DNA of 64,000 bases from Rhineura floridana (Eukaryota; Chordata; Lepidosauria; Squamata; Rhineuridae), in assembly GCF_030035675.1 (NCBI RefSeq), contig NC_084487.1, positions 31,724,474-31,788,473 on the forward strand, given 5' to 3'. Position numbers and translations under genes: made by a program. Shown here one piece after another: positions 35,869 to 47,455 of this stretch (positions within the stretch are counted from its first letter, which is position 1; each line of letters opens with the position of its first letter). Under the pieces are notes generated by a model that saw only the letters and a list, made by a program, of their open reading frames with translations, was not told the DNA's origin and ran no database searches.

Positions 35869-36389
35869 GACTAATCAGATCACAGGTCCTCCTCTCCCTC
35901 CCTCCTCCCCAGGTGTCATATTGCTCTGTTTACTATGTTATCTGAACATCATTCAGAAAATTAGCTTTCCCAGATCTTTGGCATGAACAATGAGAGGAAC
36001 AAGGCAGAGAGAGAGGGAAAGGAAGTAAAGTAAACAAATGGAGGAAGAACAGGGGAGGAGAGAGAGAGAGAGTCCCAGTTGTAAAGTCACAACCACATCA
36101 TACAAGCTTTGAGCTTATGGATTTCATTCTTGGCCTCCAACCTCTTGCTCTCCAAATGCGTGGAGAGGTTTTCTTCCAAGGAGATATTTGCTGACACAGG
36201 GTAGCTTCTGATGACAAAGGATGAAGTGTCTTACTTTGATGTACATGAACATAAGGAGAGGCACCACCCCTCATGACCCATTCAGAATTCCCCACCTCAC
36301 CTCCACAATGGCTTTTACCCCATTGTCTATAATTGACAAAATGGCAGCAACAACACCTCCATCAAAACTCCTCCTGCACAATTGCTCCA

Positions 36390-36440
36390 AAGTTCAGCCA
36401 ACCAACCCACCCAATCACCCAACCAACCAGCCAACCAACC
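36390..36440. repeat. CCAAC-rich simple repeat
   Basis: Repeated CCAACC and CCAATCA words; low complexity. Confidence 0.8.
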
Positions 36441-37438
36441 GCAAAGGCTTATCTCCTCTCTCCCTACACTACCCACAATTCCTTCCATCCAGCCCATGAG
36501 TGGAAACTCCTGCTGTTCCATGGCAGAGGGGGAAATGCCCGCAGAACAAAATCCAGCCAATGAGACTCAGAACAGACACATTTTCCTCATGCGTCCACAA
36601 GTCTTGATGCCTTGAGTCACAAACACAGTGAGGATGGCTTGGTAGATGATCACATTGCAATGTTTGAATTTTTCTTTTTTAAAATAAAAAAGGAGGGGGG
36701 GAGTCATACACACAGGTATCACAGCATTTTAGCAAAGCGTTCTCCTGCGCTTCTGCCAGCAGTTCAGCCCTCCCCGTTACGCCTGGATGTAAGGCAGCTG
36801 GAAGTTGAAAGCAGCATCACTGGAGCATCTGCTGAAGTGTCCTCCTTCACAGTTTTGTTCTGTAAGATTCTGGATATTTGCATTATTGTTTAAAATTTAA
36901 CAAAGAAAGGGACCCCCCTCCTGCATTTACAAAAATGTTCAATTTCATTCCCTTTTGTTGGTAAGTCAGACAAAATTAACAGCTAAGATTTGTTTGTTTT
37001 AAAAAGAGGAGAGTGTGCAGTGAAGGGGGGATTCTGAAGATGGCCTTGAGGAGGTTACATTTTAAAGAGGTAACTCAAAACGTTTGATTTCTTTTCGGTT
37101 TGTATTTCCCGAATTTGCAACAGGCAAGATTGGTGCGTTTCAGCTTCCTATAAAAAAAACCTTAGCATCACATACCCCAAGACATCCCTTTCCCACTCCC
37201 TACCGCATCCCACCCCCAATCTGGAGTAGACAGATGCAACAACATGTTCACTTGGCTTTTGAATTGGGATGCTGAAGATTTGTTAAGAACTAGATGGAAG
37301 AGCAATGGTGCAGGAAAGCTGTTTCCACCTCCAGGAGAAAGAACAAAAGTGATACAAAGTCTGTAGAGGAGATGTAGGTGCCGCATTGGACTCCACTCCA
37401 CCTTGGCACTGGCATCCATTTGAGATCTCTATATAGTA

Positions 37439-37505
37439 TATGTTTATGTATGTATGTATGTATGTGTGTATATATATATATATATATATTTATAATATGT
37501 ATATT
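37439..37505. repeat. TATG/TA microsatellite just after the TMEM178B stop
   Basis: A run of TATG units passes into TG and then about ten TA units. In mRNA sense it starts within roughly 30 bases of the TMEM178B stop codon, so it should sit at the start of the 3' UTR. Confidence 0.9.
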
Positions 37506-37527
37506 GATAGGTTTGTTTGTATCTGTT

Positions 37528-38132
<605 letters not shown>

Positions 38133-38302
38133 ACAGAGAGACAAAGAGAGAGAAAGATGAGAAAGGGTTGGCTTTAAGGACGTTAGGGCCAGCAACACTA
38201 GGAATCAGGTTTTATTTATTTATTTTAATTTTTTAAAAATCTCATCTTTAGTCTTCAAGGCAGCCAACTCTCTCTCTCTCTCCCCCCCCCTCTCTCCTAA
38301 AG

Positions 38303-38376
38303 GCTGCAATCTTATACACTTGAACTTAATGAGACTTACTTCTGAGTATATGCACACAGGATTGCACTGCAAAACC
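38303..38376. repeat. Short palindromic element (ACTTACTTCTGAGTAG family)
   Basis: GCTGCAATCTTATACACTTG and AGACTTACTTCTGAGTATA, ending CAGGATTGCACTGC. Inverted ends GCAATC and GATTGC. Confidence 0.75.
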
Positions 38377-38788
38377 CCAGTAAGTTTGCCCTCTATTTAA
38401 ATCAGTGAGGTTGATGGGGATGAGGCAGGGGGCTTTTTCCAGGGTGTCCCCACAGCTCTGGAACTCTGTACTGGTGGCTCTCCAGAAGGCTGTCACACTT
38501 TAGTTGTTCCAGAAGGCCTTGAAGGAGTAGCAGCCTGTGGGGCAGGTTGGGCTGGCGCAGCTTACCTGACTTCTCAACTCCAGGGTTGCTGCCAGTTACC
38601 AAGAGGGAGAGGGAGGAGATGGCGGGAGGTCAGCATGGTGCAGGGTCAGTGTTGGGAGAGTTGGGTTTGCTCCAGTGTTGTGCTCGCACTGACCTTCCTG
38701 CTGCCTTGCTCCTCCCCCTCTTGGTAACCAGCAGTGCCCCTGGTGTTGGGAAGCCAGGTAAGCAGTGCTGCCTCACTATGTCCTGCCC
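38377..38788. other. No gene seen
   Basis: GC-richer sequence with related words such as CTTGGTAACCAGCAGTG and GTTGCTGCCAGTTACCAAGA facing each other at about 38590 and 38715. This suggests another inverted-repeat element, but I could not fix its ends. Confidence 0.4.
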
Positions 38789-38932
38789 CCAGTGGAGATT
38801 GGTGTCTCCAATGTCAGTGGAGCAGTGAATCTACTCGGGGGTTTAGCACCTTGGGCAGCTCCTTGAAAGTTTGTACTAAAACCCGGAGTGGATTCACTGC
38901 CCCACTGACATCAGAACCACCAGTCTCCACTA
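38789..38932. mobile_element. Palindromic hAT-like element (AGTGGAGACTGG subfamily)
   Basis: CAGTGGAGATTGGTGTCTCC and ACCACCAGTCTCCACT are the outer arms. GCAGCTCCTTGAAAGTTT is shared with the copy at 25393. Confidence 0.75.
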
Positions 38933-39019
38933 TCTGCCCAGCTGACCGCTCCTGCCTTGAAGACATACGTGTTTCCAGTGGCTCGTTCATGAATGACATT
39001 TTTCAGCTGATATGCTATT

Positions 39020-39240
39020 TTTTATATATTTAGCAAGTTTTATATACAGTTAAATAGATTTAAGTGGTTTACATAAAATGGTATAAAATATTCATTTAAA
39101 AATAGCAAAACAGTCTTTAAAAACAGTAGACATAATAAAATTCTCAAAATACAGATAAAATCAACAGTTTTAACAAGCAAGGTAGGTAACAAAATTTCAT
39201 GTCTGGGTAGGCTTGCATAAACGAAAACATTTTCAGCAGG
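39020..39240 (-). mobile_element. Old LINE 3' end
   Basis: AAGTGGTTTACATAAAATGG, followed by TAAAA-rich text, resembles the minus-strand LINE 3' regions at 10495 and 42720. Confidence 0.45.
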
Positions 39241-39683
39241 TGTCAGAAACAGTACAATGAAGGCCCTGTCTAACATTAGTAGGCAGGGACACAGAATACC
39301 AGAGAGTAAGGTTTTCTTTTGTAATTGTCAGTACTGTGGCAGTCATGCTTATTATGAGTGAAGGATGTTTTATAGCCCTTTTATTAAGGGGGAAGAGGAA
39401 TGTAGTAGTTTTACCTTGTTTCAATGCTTTGCATTGTTGATATTCTAACTGTATTAGGCAAGCAGATTTGGAAGAGTTGCATTAATAAAGGTGGCCTATT
39501 AATTTCTTAAAAATAAGGGTAAGTTAAAACTACAGATTAAAATCAGCAGCAAACAATATAGGCTTGCCTAAATAAAATTTAGGATGGCCGTATGCAACAG
39601 AGGTCACTTGTTTACCTGCATCAACAGAGATTCTTCAAGTTTAATAGTTGTGTAGAAAACTTCTTTTGCATCAGGCCACCCTA

Positions 39684-39825
39684 ATCAGGGATGGATGGAT
39701 CAGTCTGTCTCAGTTCCCTCTGTTTCTATTTTTTCCAGTTTTAAATTCAGTTCTCCACATATCTGCAGCAATTTGTGATTTTTTCCCATTAAAAATAATC
39801 CTCACGAATGTGCATCGGTATTTGA
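39684..39825 (+). repeat. TAGGGATG repeat, right-truncated
   Basis: CAGGGATGGATGGATCAGTC, then TTCAGTTCTCCACATATCTG and AATTTGTGATTTTTTCCC, the start of the family. Confidence 0.65.
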
Positions 39826-39865
39826 GTAGTGACCTCGTGCCTTCAGACCATACTACCCACTAGTG

Positions 39866-39999
39866 CAGGTGTGAGGAACTTTTTTCCAGATGTTACTGAA
39901 CTACAACTTCTCTCAGCCCCAGCAAGCATGGCCAGTGGCCAGGGATGATAGGAACTGTAGTTCAACAACATCTGGAGGGCCAGATGTTCCCCACTCCTG
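39866..39999. mobile_element. Hairpin hAT-like element (CAGGTGTGAGGAAC ends)
   Basis: Ends CAGGTGTGAGGAAC and GTTCCCCACTCCTG are inverted with two mismatches. The interior pairs ACTACAACTTCTCTCAGCCC with ATAGGAACTGTAGTTCAAC. Target copies are worn. Confidence 0.75.
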
Positions 40000-40169
40000 T
40001 AGTAGTACATCGAATTCCATAGGAGTAGCTGTGTTTGCAGTCAAAAAGCAAGCAAATAACCACCATAACAAAAAGTCTTGTGGCATCTTAAAGACTAAGA
40101 TTCATGTTGACATAAGCTTTCATGGACTAGAGCCCATTTCTTCAGATGGTTGGTGTTATCCTCAGTTAG

Positions 40170-40300
40170 CAGCTTATATTTATTCATTTATTATTTATTT
40201 ACAGTATTTATAGCCCACTCTTCATTGAATTTCAATCCCAGAGTGGGGAACAAAGTAATAAACAGGAAAAATATACCAAAAATTTACAAAATCAAATAAA
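40170..40300 (-). mobile_element. LINE 3' end, minus strand
   Basis: TTATTTATTTACAGTATTTA, TAGCCCACTCTTCATTGAAT and an A-rich run match LINE-tail style on the reverse strand. Confidence 0.5.
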
Positions 40301-40870
40301 TAGGTCCAGTAACCAAATTAACAATTGCCTGACCCTGGTAGTTGGGGTGTTCTCTCCCCCACACATTGCACGAAACATGCCAGAAGAAATTAGAATCAAT
40401 ATTGGACATATTCAGAAGGAAGAATCCTTGAAAGGGGAGGGAAAGAACGTCCTTTCCTTTGTGGTCCGGAGTGCTTGCCTTTCATCAGCAGTGAAAGTCC
40501 CCCCATCTATGGGGCTCTAATTGACAGCCTGTTACCTCCCTAATTTAATTTTCACATGTGATCCACCATGTCAAATGAAATCTTAGTCAACAAAAAGATG
40601 ATTCATATTTCAGACTTCATTAGGAAAGGAGATGCTTAGATTAGCAACTAAAAGTTCTGACTCCAGGCTCCAGAGGCTGATATAAATCCCTGCTCCTTCG
40701 TGATAGTCTGGGCACATCAGTTTTGCTGTGATAAGTCTGTTTGTTTTGGACTCCATTCCTAAATGTGAATACCAGCTCTTTTTCTGTCTCCAAGGTGTTG
40801 AGGCTGGGATTCCTTTCACTTTCAATTTCCCCAAAGATATCAGTGGGAGATTGTAGCAAGGAAGAACAAC

Positions 40871-41305
40871 AGAGGCAGCTGCCTTATATCAATTCAGATG
40901 ATTTGTCTGTTTAACCTAGTATTGCCTACTCTGATTGGCAGTGGCTCCCCAGGGTCCAGGAGCAGCTAGCTTGCTTGGTGGAGTGGAGCCACAGCAATAG
41001 ATTCTTGGCAGCGGCATCAGGAGGGGAAGGAGGGAAGCAATGGTGAGCTCAGGGCCACATGGGAGCATCAAATTGGCTCCACCTGTGCACCTGCACAGCC
41101 CTGACTGCACCACCACCTCACCCCTTTGGTAAGTGGCTATGACGCTGCCACCGCAAGTCTGCTGAAGTGCTGCTCCTGCCAGGGTCTCAGAGAGAGGTCT
41201 TCCCTGTCATGGGCCATCTAATCCTTTGTAACTGAAGATGCCCAGGATTGAACCTGGGACCTTCTGCATGCAACACAGTGCTCTGTTGCTGTGTTATGGT
41301 CCCTC
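40871..41305 (-). mobile_element. tRNA-derived SINE (GCTTTGCATG family) split by a hAT-like element
   Basis: On the minus strand the B-box region reads GGTCCCAGGTTCAATCCTGG, and the far end is TATAAGGCAGCTGCCTC. A 222-bp element at 40957-41178 interrupts it. Confidence 0.8.
40957..41178. mobile_element. GC-rich hAT-like element inside a SINE
   Basis: Ends CAGGAGCAGC and GCTGCTCCTG are a perfect 10-bp inverted repeat. The 8-bp target copies CCAGGGTC (40949-40956 and 41179-41186) are identical. The SINE continues on both sides. Confidence 0.9.
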
Positions 41306-41330
41306 CCCAGTAATATTATGTTCAAAGAGA

Positions 41331-41722
41331 GGGATGGGGGGTAGAAATGTGATTCAGTTCACATTTAAAGACGAATTCATCAATTTTGCTCATTCTGAAA
41401 CACTATGAGAACCAAAACACAGCCATCCATCCAAATTTGCACTTATCCAAATTTTGTGGCGCAGATCTCCAACCAAACAATGTTTACAAAAATACATGTA
41501 TCGGGGGAAATGTGTATATAAATGCTTGCAAAAACATGTACTTTAATAAAAACGTCAGACAAACATTTGTTTATTGGGAGAAACTCACTAACATTCTGAA
41601 GAATTTTCATAAGGATTTTTTAAAAAACAAATGCTGCAGAAATGTGGATAACTGAATTTAAGATTGGAAAAATGAGAAACGGAGACAACCGCAATAGACA
41701 GATCCCTTCCATCCCTACTCTA
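41331..41722 (-). repeat. TAGGGATG repeat, inverted orientation
   Basis: AGGGATGGGGGGTAGAAATG at the start and CCATCCCTAC at the end. Internal CAGCCATCCATCCAAATTTG corresponds to the AAGGATGGCTG landmark on the other strand. Confidence 0.75.
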
Positions 41723-42409
41723 AGGGCTTATCTACATGGGAGCATAACTTCATGCTAAAGACGCTGTTTTTACCTCTGTTTTCTGTTTGCACTGTCCACA
41801 GTAAGGGCTCAATGCCAGCTGCAAACACAGTGTTTTCTAGTCACACTTATCAATCACGCAGTTTCCTAAATACCACACCCTCTAACATTTCCACTCCCTC
41901 TGTTACCTGGCAACCTAGCATGCTCAGTTTGTTCTACCAGCAAGTTTCATTTTAAAAACAAACAACCAAGAAGTGCAATAATTTGTATTTTCACTGATAC
42001 AATACAGACAAAATACAAATCTTTGTTTGAGCAGTGTTATGCTTTTGTGCACAAGTTAGGGGGAAAAGGAAAATAAGGCACCGTTTGCAGCATGGGAGAG
42101 AGCAGCAGAGTTTTCTCTTTAGCCTACAGAAAATGAAATTACATGAAAGAAGGGAGGAGGAGGGAGTGGGCATGGAGAGGGGAACGACTGAAACACCCAC
42201 CTAAAAGAATCAGAGCCCTAGATATAAGAAGTGCAGATGTTTTTTCCTTCCTTTTTCAGATTATCAGAGGATTGGGTTCGTATGAATTTACAGGGGTGAA
42301 ACTGTGTGATAGCTTCTGTTTGCCAGTAATGTCATGTGAACCATGCGAATTAAAAGAAGATGTGAGTAATACCAGACACACACTAAATCACCATGTAGAT
42401 GAGCCCTGA
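41723..42409. other. No gene seen
   Basis: Apparently single-copy; no exon or repeat recognised. Confidence 0.4.
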
Positions 42410-42655
42410 CTCCCAATCTTTTTTTCCCCATGGACCACTTGAAAATCGCTGAGGGTCTTGGCAGACCATTTAATGATTTTTCTATCTGTTGTAGCAATTG
42501 TAATGCACCATGTTAGATGCTGTAGGATTTTTAATTATATTTTTATTGCTTCTGTTATTTCTTATATTGTATTTTATAATATTACAGTTTGAATTCTATA
42601 GACACAGCCACAGACTGTGTCTGCATGAAGCTCATGGGCCACAGCTGGGAACCCC
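42410..42655. mobile_element. Worn relative of the CAGTGGTTCCCAAAC element
   Basis: CCCATGGACCACTTGAAAAT, TTGTATTTTATAATATTACA and GGGCCACAGCTGGGAACCCC parallel the copy at 35563-35868. Terminal bases are degraded. Confidence 0.65.
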
Positions 42656-42689
42656 TGCCCTAAGACACAAGAGGAGAACCTCAGGCTTA

Positions 42690-43128
42690 TTATTATTGTT
42701 ATTGTTGTTGTTAATTGCATTTATTCATCGCTTGCTACAAAAATGTTTCAAAGTGTCCTATAAAAGCATACATGACATAAAATTTAAAACACATTAAAAA
42801 GATGAAATAACAACTATGGGACTAAAAGTGCTTATCCTGCAATAACAAAAAGGACAAGTTCTGCCCCACTCTACTAAAAGATGAACATCTATCCGGGCTT
42901 GAGCATCATCATACCCTATGACCCCATTTAAGAGGCAAATGGCTGGGTGAACAGGAACGTCTTTGCCTGGCACCTAAACATTGATGATGATGGAGCCAAG
43001 GACATCTCTTTAGGGAGAGCATTCCACAAGCAGGGAGCTATCACTAAAAAGGCCCATTCTCATGTTGTCGACCAATTATCTTGCACCAGGGTATCCATCA
43101 GCCAGACCATACCACCTTACACTCTTAT
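42690..43128 (-). mobile_element. CR1/L2-type LINE 3' end with C-terminal RT codons
   Basis: The minus strand encodes LWNALPKEMSLAPSSS and FRCQAKTFLFTQPFA, the end of a CR1/L2-group RT protein (compare LWNSLPEEIRLAP and FRRQVKTWL at 53.7 kb), then 3' untranslated sequence and an ATTn/AATn tail. It belongs to a different family from the 53.5-kb LINE. Confidence 0.75.
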
Positions 43129-43137
43129 GTTATAGAA

Positions 43138-43322
43138 CATATGAAGCAGTCTTAGTATAAGATTCATCTAGCTCTGCATTTTATATTTTGAGTGGCAGCA
43201 GCTCACCAGGGTTTCGGGAAGGAGCTTTTCCAAACCCTACCTGGAGATGTTGGGGACTGAACCTGAGACCTTCTGCATGCAAAGCAGATGCTCTGCCACT
43301 GAGCCACAGGCCTTTCCTATGG
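43138..43322 (-). mobile_element. tRNA-derived SINE (GCTTTGCATG family)
   Basis: GAGACCTTCTGCATGCAAAG and CAGATGCTCTGCCACTGAGC are the reverse complement of the promoter-like head. Confidence 0.8.
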
Positions 43323-43852
43323 TCCATCACCACGGCAGCCTGAAAATACTACTGCCCAGCTATCTGCTGTACCACAATGCTACAATCCAGAAGGTGGTAC
43401 TGCAGCTATTAGTGTTGGTCAGGGAAACAGATAGGACTACATCTGACCTTATAAAACCTCACACTTGGGTGTGGCTGGTCAGTCTGAGAAATGTGTTGCT
43501 TGAGTTGAGACTCAGCTACCCTCAGATTTTACATTATCTGCTTGCCTGTGTGCCTGTCGGCCAGTCATCCTGCACTATGCTTGATTTGTTTTCAGACCAC
43601 CAACTCTGATAGGAAGGAACCTCCCTTTCTTTCACGCCACCACCATGTGGCACCTGAGTTTCCAAAAAGCTGTGGAAGGGGATTATATCCTCTTCCTGAC
43701 CCACCAGAGTGGAGCACACCTCGCTGCATTTCCTTGTTGTTCAAGGGGTGAACAGGAAGGATCTGTTAATATGGTATCTAATAAAGTCATACTCAGAGCA
43801 GGTTCACTGATTTCAAAAGGTCTACTCTGAGTAAGACTAATGTTGAACCAGG

Positions 43853-43985
43853 TATTGGGACCCTTTGCCCCTCCAGATTTTGCTTGAACTACAGTTTTCA
43901 TCATTCTTGGTCACTAGTCATGCTTGCTGGGGCTGATGGGAATAGTAACAACATCTGGAGGGCCAAAGTTTCCCCACCCCTCCTC
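43853..43985. repeat. Hairpin element (ACTACAACTCCCATCA family)
   Basis: TTTGCTTGAACTACAGTTTT faces TGGGGCTGATGGGAATAGTA, with CAACATCTGGAGGGCC at the outer end. Confidence 0.65.
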
Positions 43986-44226
43986 TAGATGACCTGTTTA
44001 TTGAACATTAATTCTGATTTCTTTCTGAGATTGTGTCAAGCTATTATGCCACACTTTCCAGTGCATTTCCCCCACACTTTCCTTCCCAAAAAAGTCCAAT
44101 TTTGTTTTGGAAATGGGTATGTTGCTCAAGAGTGCCAAATCCACTTGAATCATTCAAGAAAATACTGAATTTGCCCATGTGCCATTGAATCCCACCCACA
44201 AAACAGTGACAGTCTAGAAGCACCCT

Positions 44227-44297
44227 TCTATCTATCTATCTATCTATCTATCTATCCGTCCATCCGTCCGTCCGTCCGTCCGTCTATCTATCTATCA
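44227..44297. repeat. Compound tetranucleotide microsatellite
   Basis: TATC units pass into CGTC units and back to TATC. The CpG-containing middle block is unusual for a squamate tetranucleotide. Confidence 0.95.
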
Positions 44298-44334
44298 TTT
44301 TTGATGCGTAGTTCAACAGGTGCATTCAGTACTC

Positions 44335-44492
44335 TTCATGTCAGACCACTGGTCCATCTAGCTCAGTATCATCTACACTGACTGGCATTGGCTCTCTAGG
44401 GATTCAGGCAGGGGTGTCTACCAGCTGTATCAGGAGATGCCAGGGATTGAACCTGAGACCTTTCGCATGCACGGTCATGCACTCGACCAGTT
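44335..44492 (-). mobile_element. tRNA-derived SINE (GCTTTGCATG family), worn
   Basis: CCACTGGTCCATCTAGCTCA, GGGATTGAACCTGAGACC and CGCATGCAC match the family in reverse. Confidence 0.7.
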
Positions 44493-44559
44493 TCTATTTT
44501 CCCTCCACCCCCCACCAAAGTGAAACACACTCAAACATCCTAAATGTGGACTTGGCACA

Positions 44560-45015
44560 AGAAACACATTAGTTATTAGCTTTTGAAATTATTCCAGAGC
44601 TTTATCAAAATTATTGAGGAATAAAACTCAACTCCCTCCCTGCTCTGCACTGACAAGCCCCATTCTGCTGAAGCGTCTTTGCAGCAAACGCCTTCTGTGC
44701 CTGGATTAAACGCCTCAGCAGCAGGAGGCTCTCGAGAGTGCTTCATTGTTCGGCATGCGCTTGCCTGGAATATAAATGATTGTTTAATTACACACTGTAG
44801 CCTCATCATCGGCTAACAGACAGGAGTGTGACAGATAGGGTGTCGTTTAAATCTGCCCTTATTTATTTATTAAAATGCCTCGGACAAGAAGAAACCGCCC
44901 GATTAGCTCATGCTGGGCCCGTGCTAATGTGAGATCATACATTCTCCTGGATTAGAATTTTTATTCATTATATATATATCCACAACCCTAAAAATCACAA
45001 TCCCAGTTGAGGTTT
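44560..45015. other. Candidate conserved non-coding segment (unproven)
   Basis: There is no repeat match and no coding domain. The stretch around 44640-44960 has a balanced composition and looks unlike neighbouring transposon DNA. Conservation is only a guess. Confidence 0.3.
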
Positions 45016-45359
45016 TTCTTTTAATATGTTGAATTTGGGGCCGGTTCACACAGATTCCCCAGTAGCAAGAGCAGCCTTGCGCCCTCCTCGGTGGAGCACA
45101 TGCTAAAAATCATGTGGGAGAGCCTCAGTGTGCAGGAAGCTGCATGCAGCACAGCAGTTTCTATTCCCATGTTTGCACCCCTGAGGAAAAAAATTAATCA
45201 AGTAAAATCGTGAAAGCAATAATGGTTGCTGGCTGCATCCTACAACAGTTTGGTAGATAGCAATCTGGGCGTGCACAAGGTGTGGTTCTCCCAAGTCTGC
45301 CACTAGTGTCCAGCAGTCCACCAAATGTCCTAGCTTTGCTGCCCGTCCAGTACTGCACA

Positions 45360-45831
45360 CAGGGCTGCCCTGGGCCCGCAGTGGTGTAAGGCCAAACACC
45401 CCTGCCCAATACAGGTGGTTCGGGGCTTATATAAGCACACCCACCCCACCCACCTGTTCCCCATGCTGCATGCACACGCCTGCCATCATCCAAGATGGTG
45501 GCAGGGTTGTCAACACCCTTAGGGATGCTCCTGCTGCCATCTTGGGTGATGGCAGGCATGCACATGCAGGGCACAGGTAGGTGGAGAGGCAGGCTTATTT
45601 AAGCCCCTTGCTGCCTGTATCGTGGGGGGAGGTGCCTGGGGATGCTTGCAAGTGCCTGCTTTGTGATCTGTGGCAGCATCAGATCACTGAGTCCCGCAAC
45701 TCAAGGTTGCTGTGGATTGCTGAGTGGCAGCTTCCCCCTCCCACACTAAGGACGGGCCCCTCAGATACCCCTCTGGGCCACAGGGGCCCTTGGCCAGGGC
45801 CCAACCTGGTCGCCCACTGGTGCAAGGCCTG
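45360..45831 (+). mobile_element. Non-autonomous hAT-like element (CAGGGCTGGTGCCAG family)
   Basis: Length 472 bp. The target copies ACTGCACA (45352-45359 and 45832-45839) are identical. Ends are CAGGGCTGCCCTGGGCC and TGGTGCAAGGCCTG. The interior holds an inverted pair, CATCATCCAAGATGGTGGCA and TGCCATCTTGGGTGATGG. Confidence 0.9.
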
Positions 45832-45870
45832 ACTGCACACAGAGGATGTGTATGTGTGTGTGAGAGAGGA

Positions 45871-46296
45871 GAAGGGTCATAGCTCAGTGGCAGAGCATCT
45901 GCTTTGCATGCAGAAGGTCCCAGGTTCAATGTCCAGCATGTCCAGGCCGGGCTGGGAAAAACCTACCTGACCTGAAACCCTGGAGAGCCTCTGTCAATCA
46001 GTGTAGATCAAGGGTGGGCAAACTAAAGACCAGGGGGAGGTGGAAATGCAGCCCCAAGCCTGTATTTCTAACCCTTGGAGCTCTCCTCAGGCCACACCCC
46101 CTTCTGACTCTGCTTTGCACTGAGTATTTTGAGTGGCTGGAATGTGCCCTTGTTTGCCAGAACAGAGGACAAAGAGGGGTGTATGTGTGTAAGTAGAAAC
46201 TAGCCTACTGCAGAAAGGTAAAACTGTAGACAATACTTTTCTAGATGGACCAATAGCCAAACTCAATATAAGGCAGCTTCTTCTGTTCCTCTGTTC
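45871..46296 (+). mobile_element. tRNA-derived SINE (GCTTTGCATG family) split by a hAT-like element
   Basis: Head TCATAGCTCAGTGGCAGAGC, B box GTCCCAGGTTCAATGTCC, body CTGAAACCCTGGAGAGCC. After the insertion it resumes with CTAGATGGACCAATAGCC and TATAAGGCAGCTTC. Confidence 0.85.
46011..46225 (+). mobile_element. hAT-like element (CAGAGGTGGGGA family) inside a SINE
   Basis: AGGGTGGGCAAACT is a worn left end; internal GAAACTAGCCTACTGCAG matches 14990 and 35340. Flanks GTAGATCA and GTAGACAA agree at 6 of 8. Confidence 0.7.
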
Positions 46297-46984
46297 ACTG
46301 AACTTATGTTTTACCTTATACTGAAGCTTTGAAATGTTTAAGGTCTGTGCGTGAGGGGGGCACTGAACTTATGTGAAAGCTTATACTGAGACTCTGAACT
46401 GAGGCAATGGAAACTGGTAGCTTCAATGAACTGAGGTCTTCCACTTCCAAACATAATGCCAGTTAGAGTTTCAACCTTGTTGAAAGCCCATCTCTAACTT
46501 CATGGAAATCTCTGTTTTAATTGGAACTGACCTTCGTTACAGGAGAGAGGGGTCCAACTGCTTCCACAGCGACAGACTTTTAACACCTTTTCTCTTTTGA
46601 CCTCTTAGCAACAAACTCCATTCATCCTTTCTCCTGGATACGTGTAACAGACCCATTTCTACTGTTAAAAAGGAGATTGGTATCTCTGAATGACTTGGCT
46701 TTTATTTTTAAAGGGATACTTGAGTAGCAGAAATTTGTCAGTTTGCCAGCCTTGGAAACTGGAGAGCTCTGCTTTATTTATAGAACAGAGAGATAAGAAA
46801 ACCAACTTCTATTGGTGAGGATGTGCAGGTGCAGGAACTTTGCAGACCTTTTCTACCTCCTTTCCGCTCCTCTTCTGAAGAGCCCTATGAAACCTGAAAG
46901 CTTACTCACACATTTCTTTCCCCCAAATCAAAAAATTGATTTAGGAAAGTGTATTCAGGGAGTCAAACCATTATTATTATCTGC
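46297..46984. other. No gene seen
   Basis: Apparently single-copy sequence with a local repeat of CACTGAACTTATGT (about 46307 and 46360). No exon or transposon recognised. Confidence 0.4.
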
Positions 46985-47158
46985 GTTTGTGCTGGAATTG
47001 CTTTTAAAGTTGTTTTTTAAATATGTTTTAAAGACATTTTGTTCTAATATGTTTTTTAAGATGTTTTGTTTTAATATGTTTTGTTTTTAAGATGTTTTAA
47101 AGTGTTTTTAGTGTTTTTGTTTGTCACCCTGGGCTCCTTCTGGGAGGAATGGCAGGAT
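46985..47158 (+). mobile_element. CR1/L2-type LINE 3' end
   Basis: TGTGCTGGAATTGCTTTTAA, a T-rich run and CACCCTGGGCTCCTTCTGGG, followed by a TAG/GTA microsatellite instead of the usual AAATAATA tail. Confidence 0.75.
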
Positions 47159-47225
47159 ATTAGTAGTAGTAGTAGTTGTAGTAGTAGTAGTAGTAGTAGT
47201 AGTAGTGTTATTGTTATTAATACTA
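47159..47225. repeat. (TAG)n/(ATT)n microsatellite grown from a LINE tail
   Basis: About 15 TAG units directly at the LINE 3' end, then TTATTATT-like text. Confidence 0.9.
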
Positions 47226-47455
47226 ATAATGATAATTATGTTGCAAATTCAGCTGTTATGTTTAATTTAGTTTAAAATAAATCAGTTGGTTCAAAAACTG
47301 ATTCAGGTGGAAATTTTTAAAACATTCACATTATATAAAGGTTGTAGTTTAAGTTCTACACTCAGAAGTTTTGCACTATAACTCAGACTATACTTCAATG
47401 GGTCTATCTGAACAGGACTAGCAGCAAACATCATCCTGAATTACATGGAGTTGTA

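Larger units (their letters stand above)
35870..37527 (-). other. TMEM178B: Probable TMEM178B 3' UTR and downstream flank
   Basis: This sequence follows the TMEM178B stop on the minus strand and holds no other gene. It is mostly free of recognisable transposons apart from simple repeats: a TATG/TA tract at 37440-37490 and a CCAAC-rich tract at about 36395-36440. By eye I find no AATAAA or ATTAAA in the mRNA sense between the stop and 35870; the first such hexamers lie in the hAT-like element at 35563-35868. The true 3' end is not determined. Confidence 0.5.

Noticed and set aside
45871-45930. A genuine tRNA gene
   Set aside because: The A and B boxes belong to a SINE with a long non-tRNA body; no tRNA cloverleaf with an acceptor stem is present.
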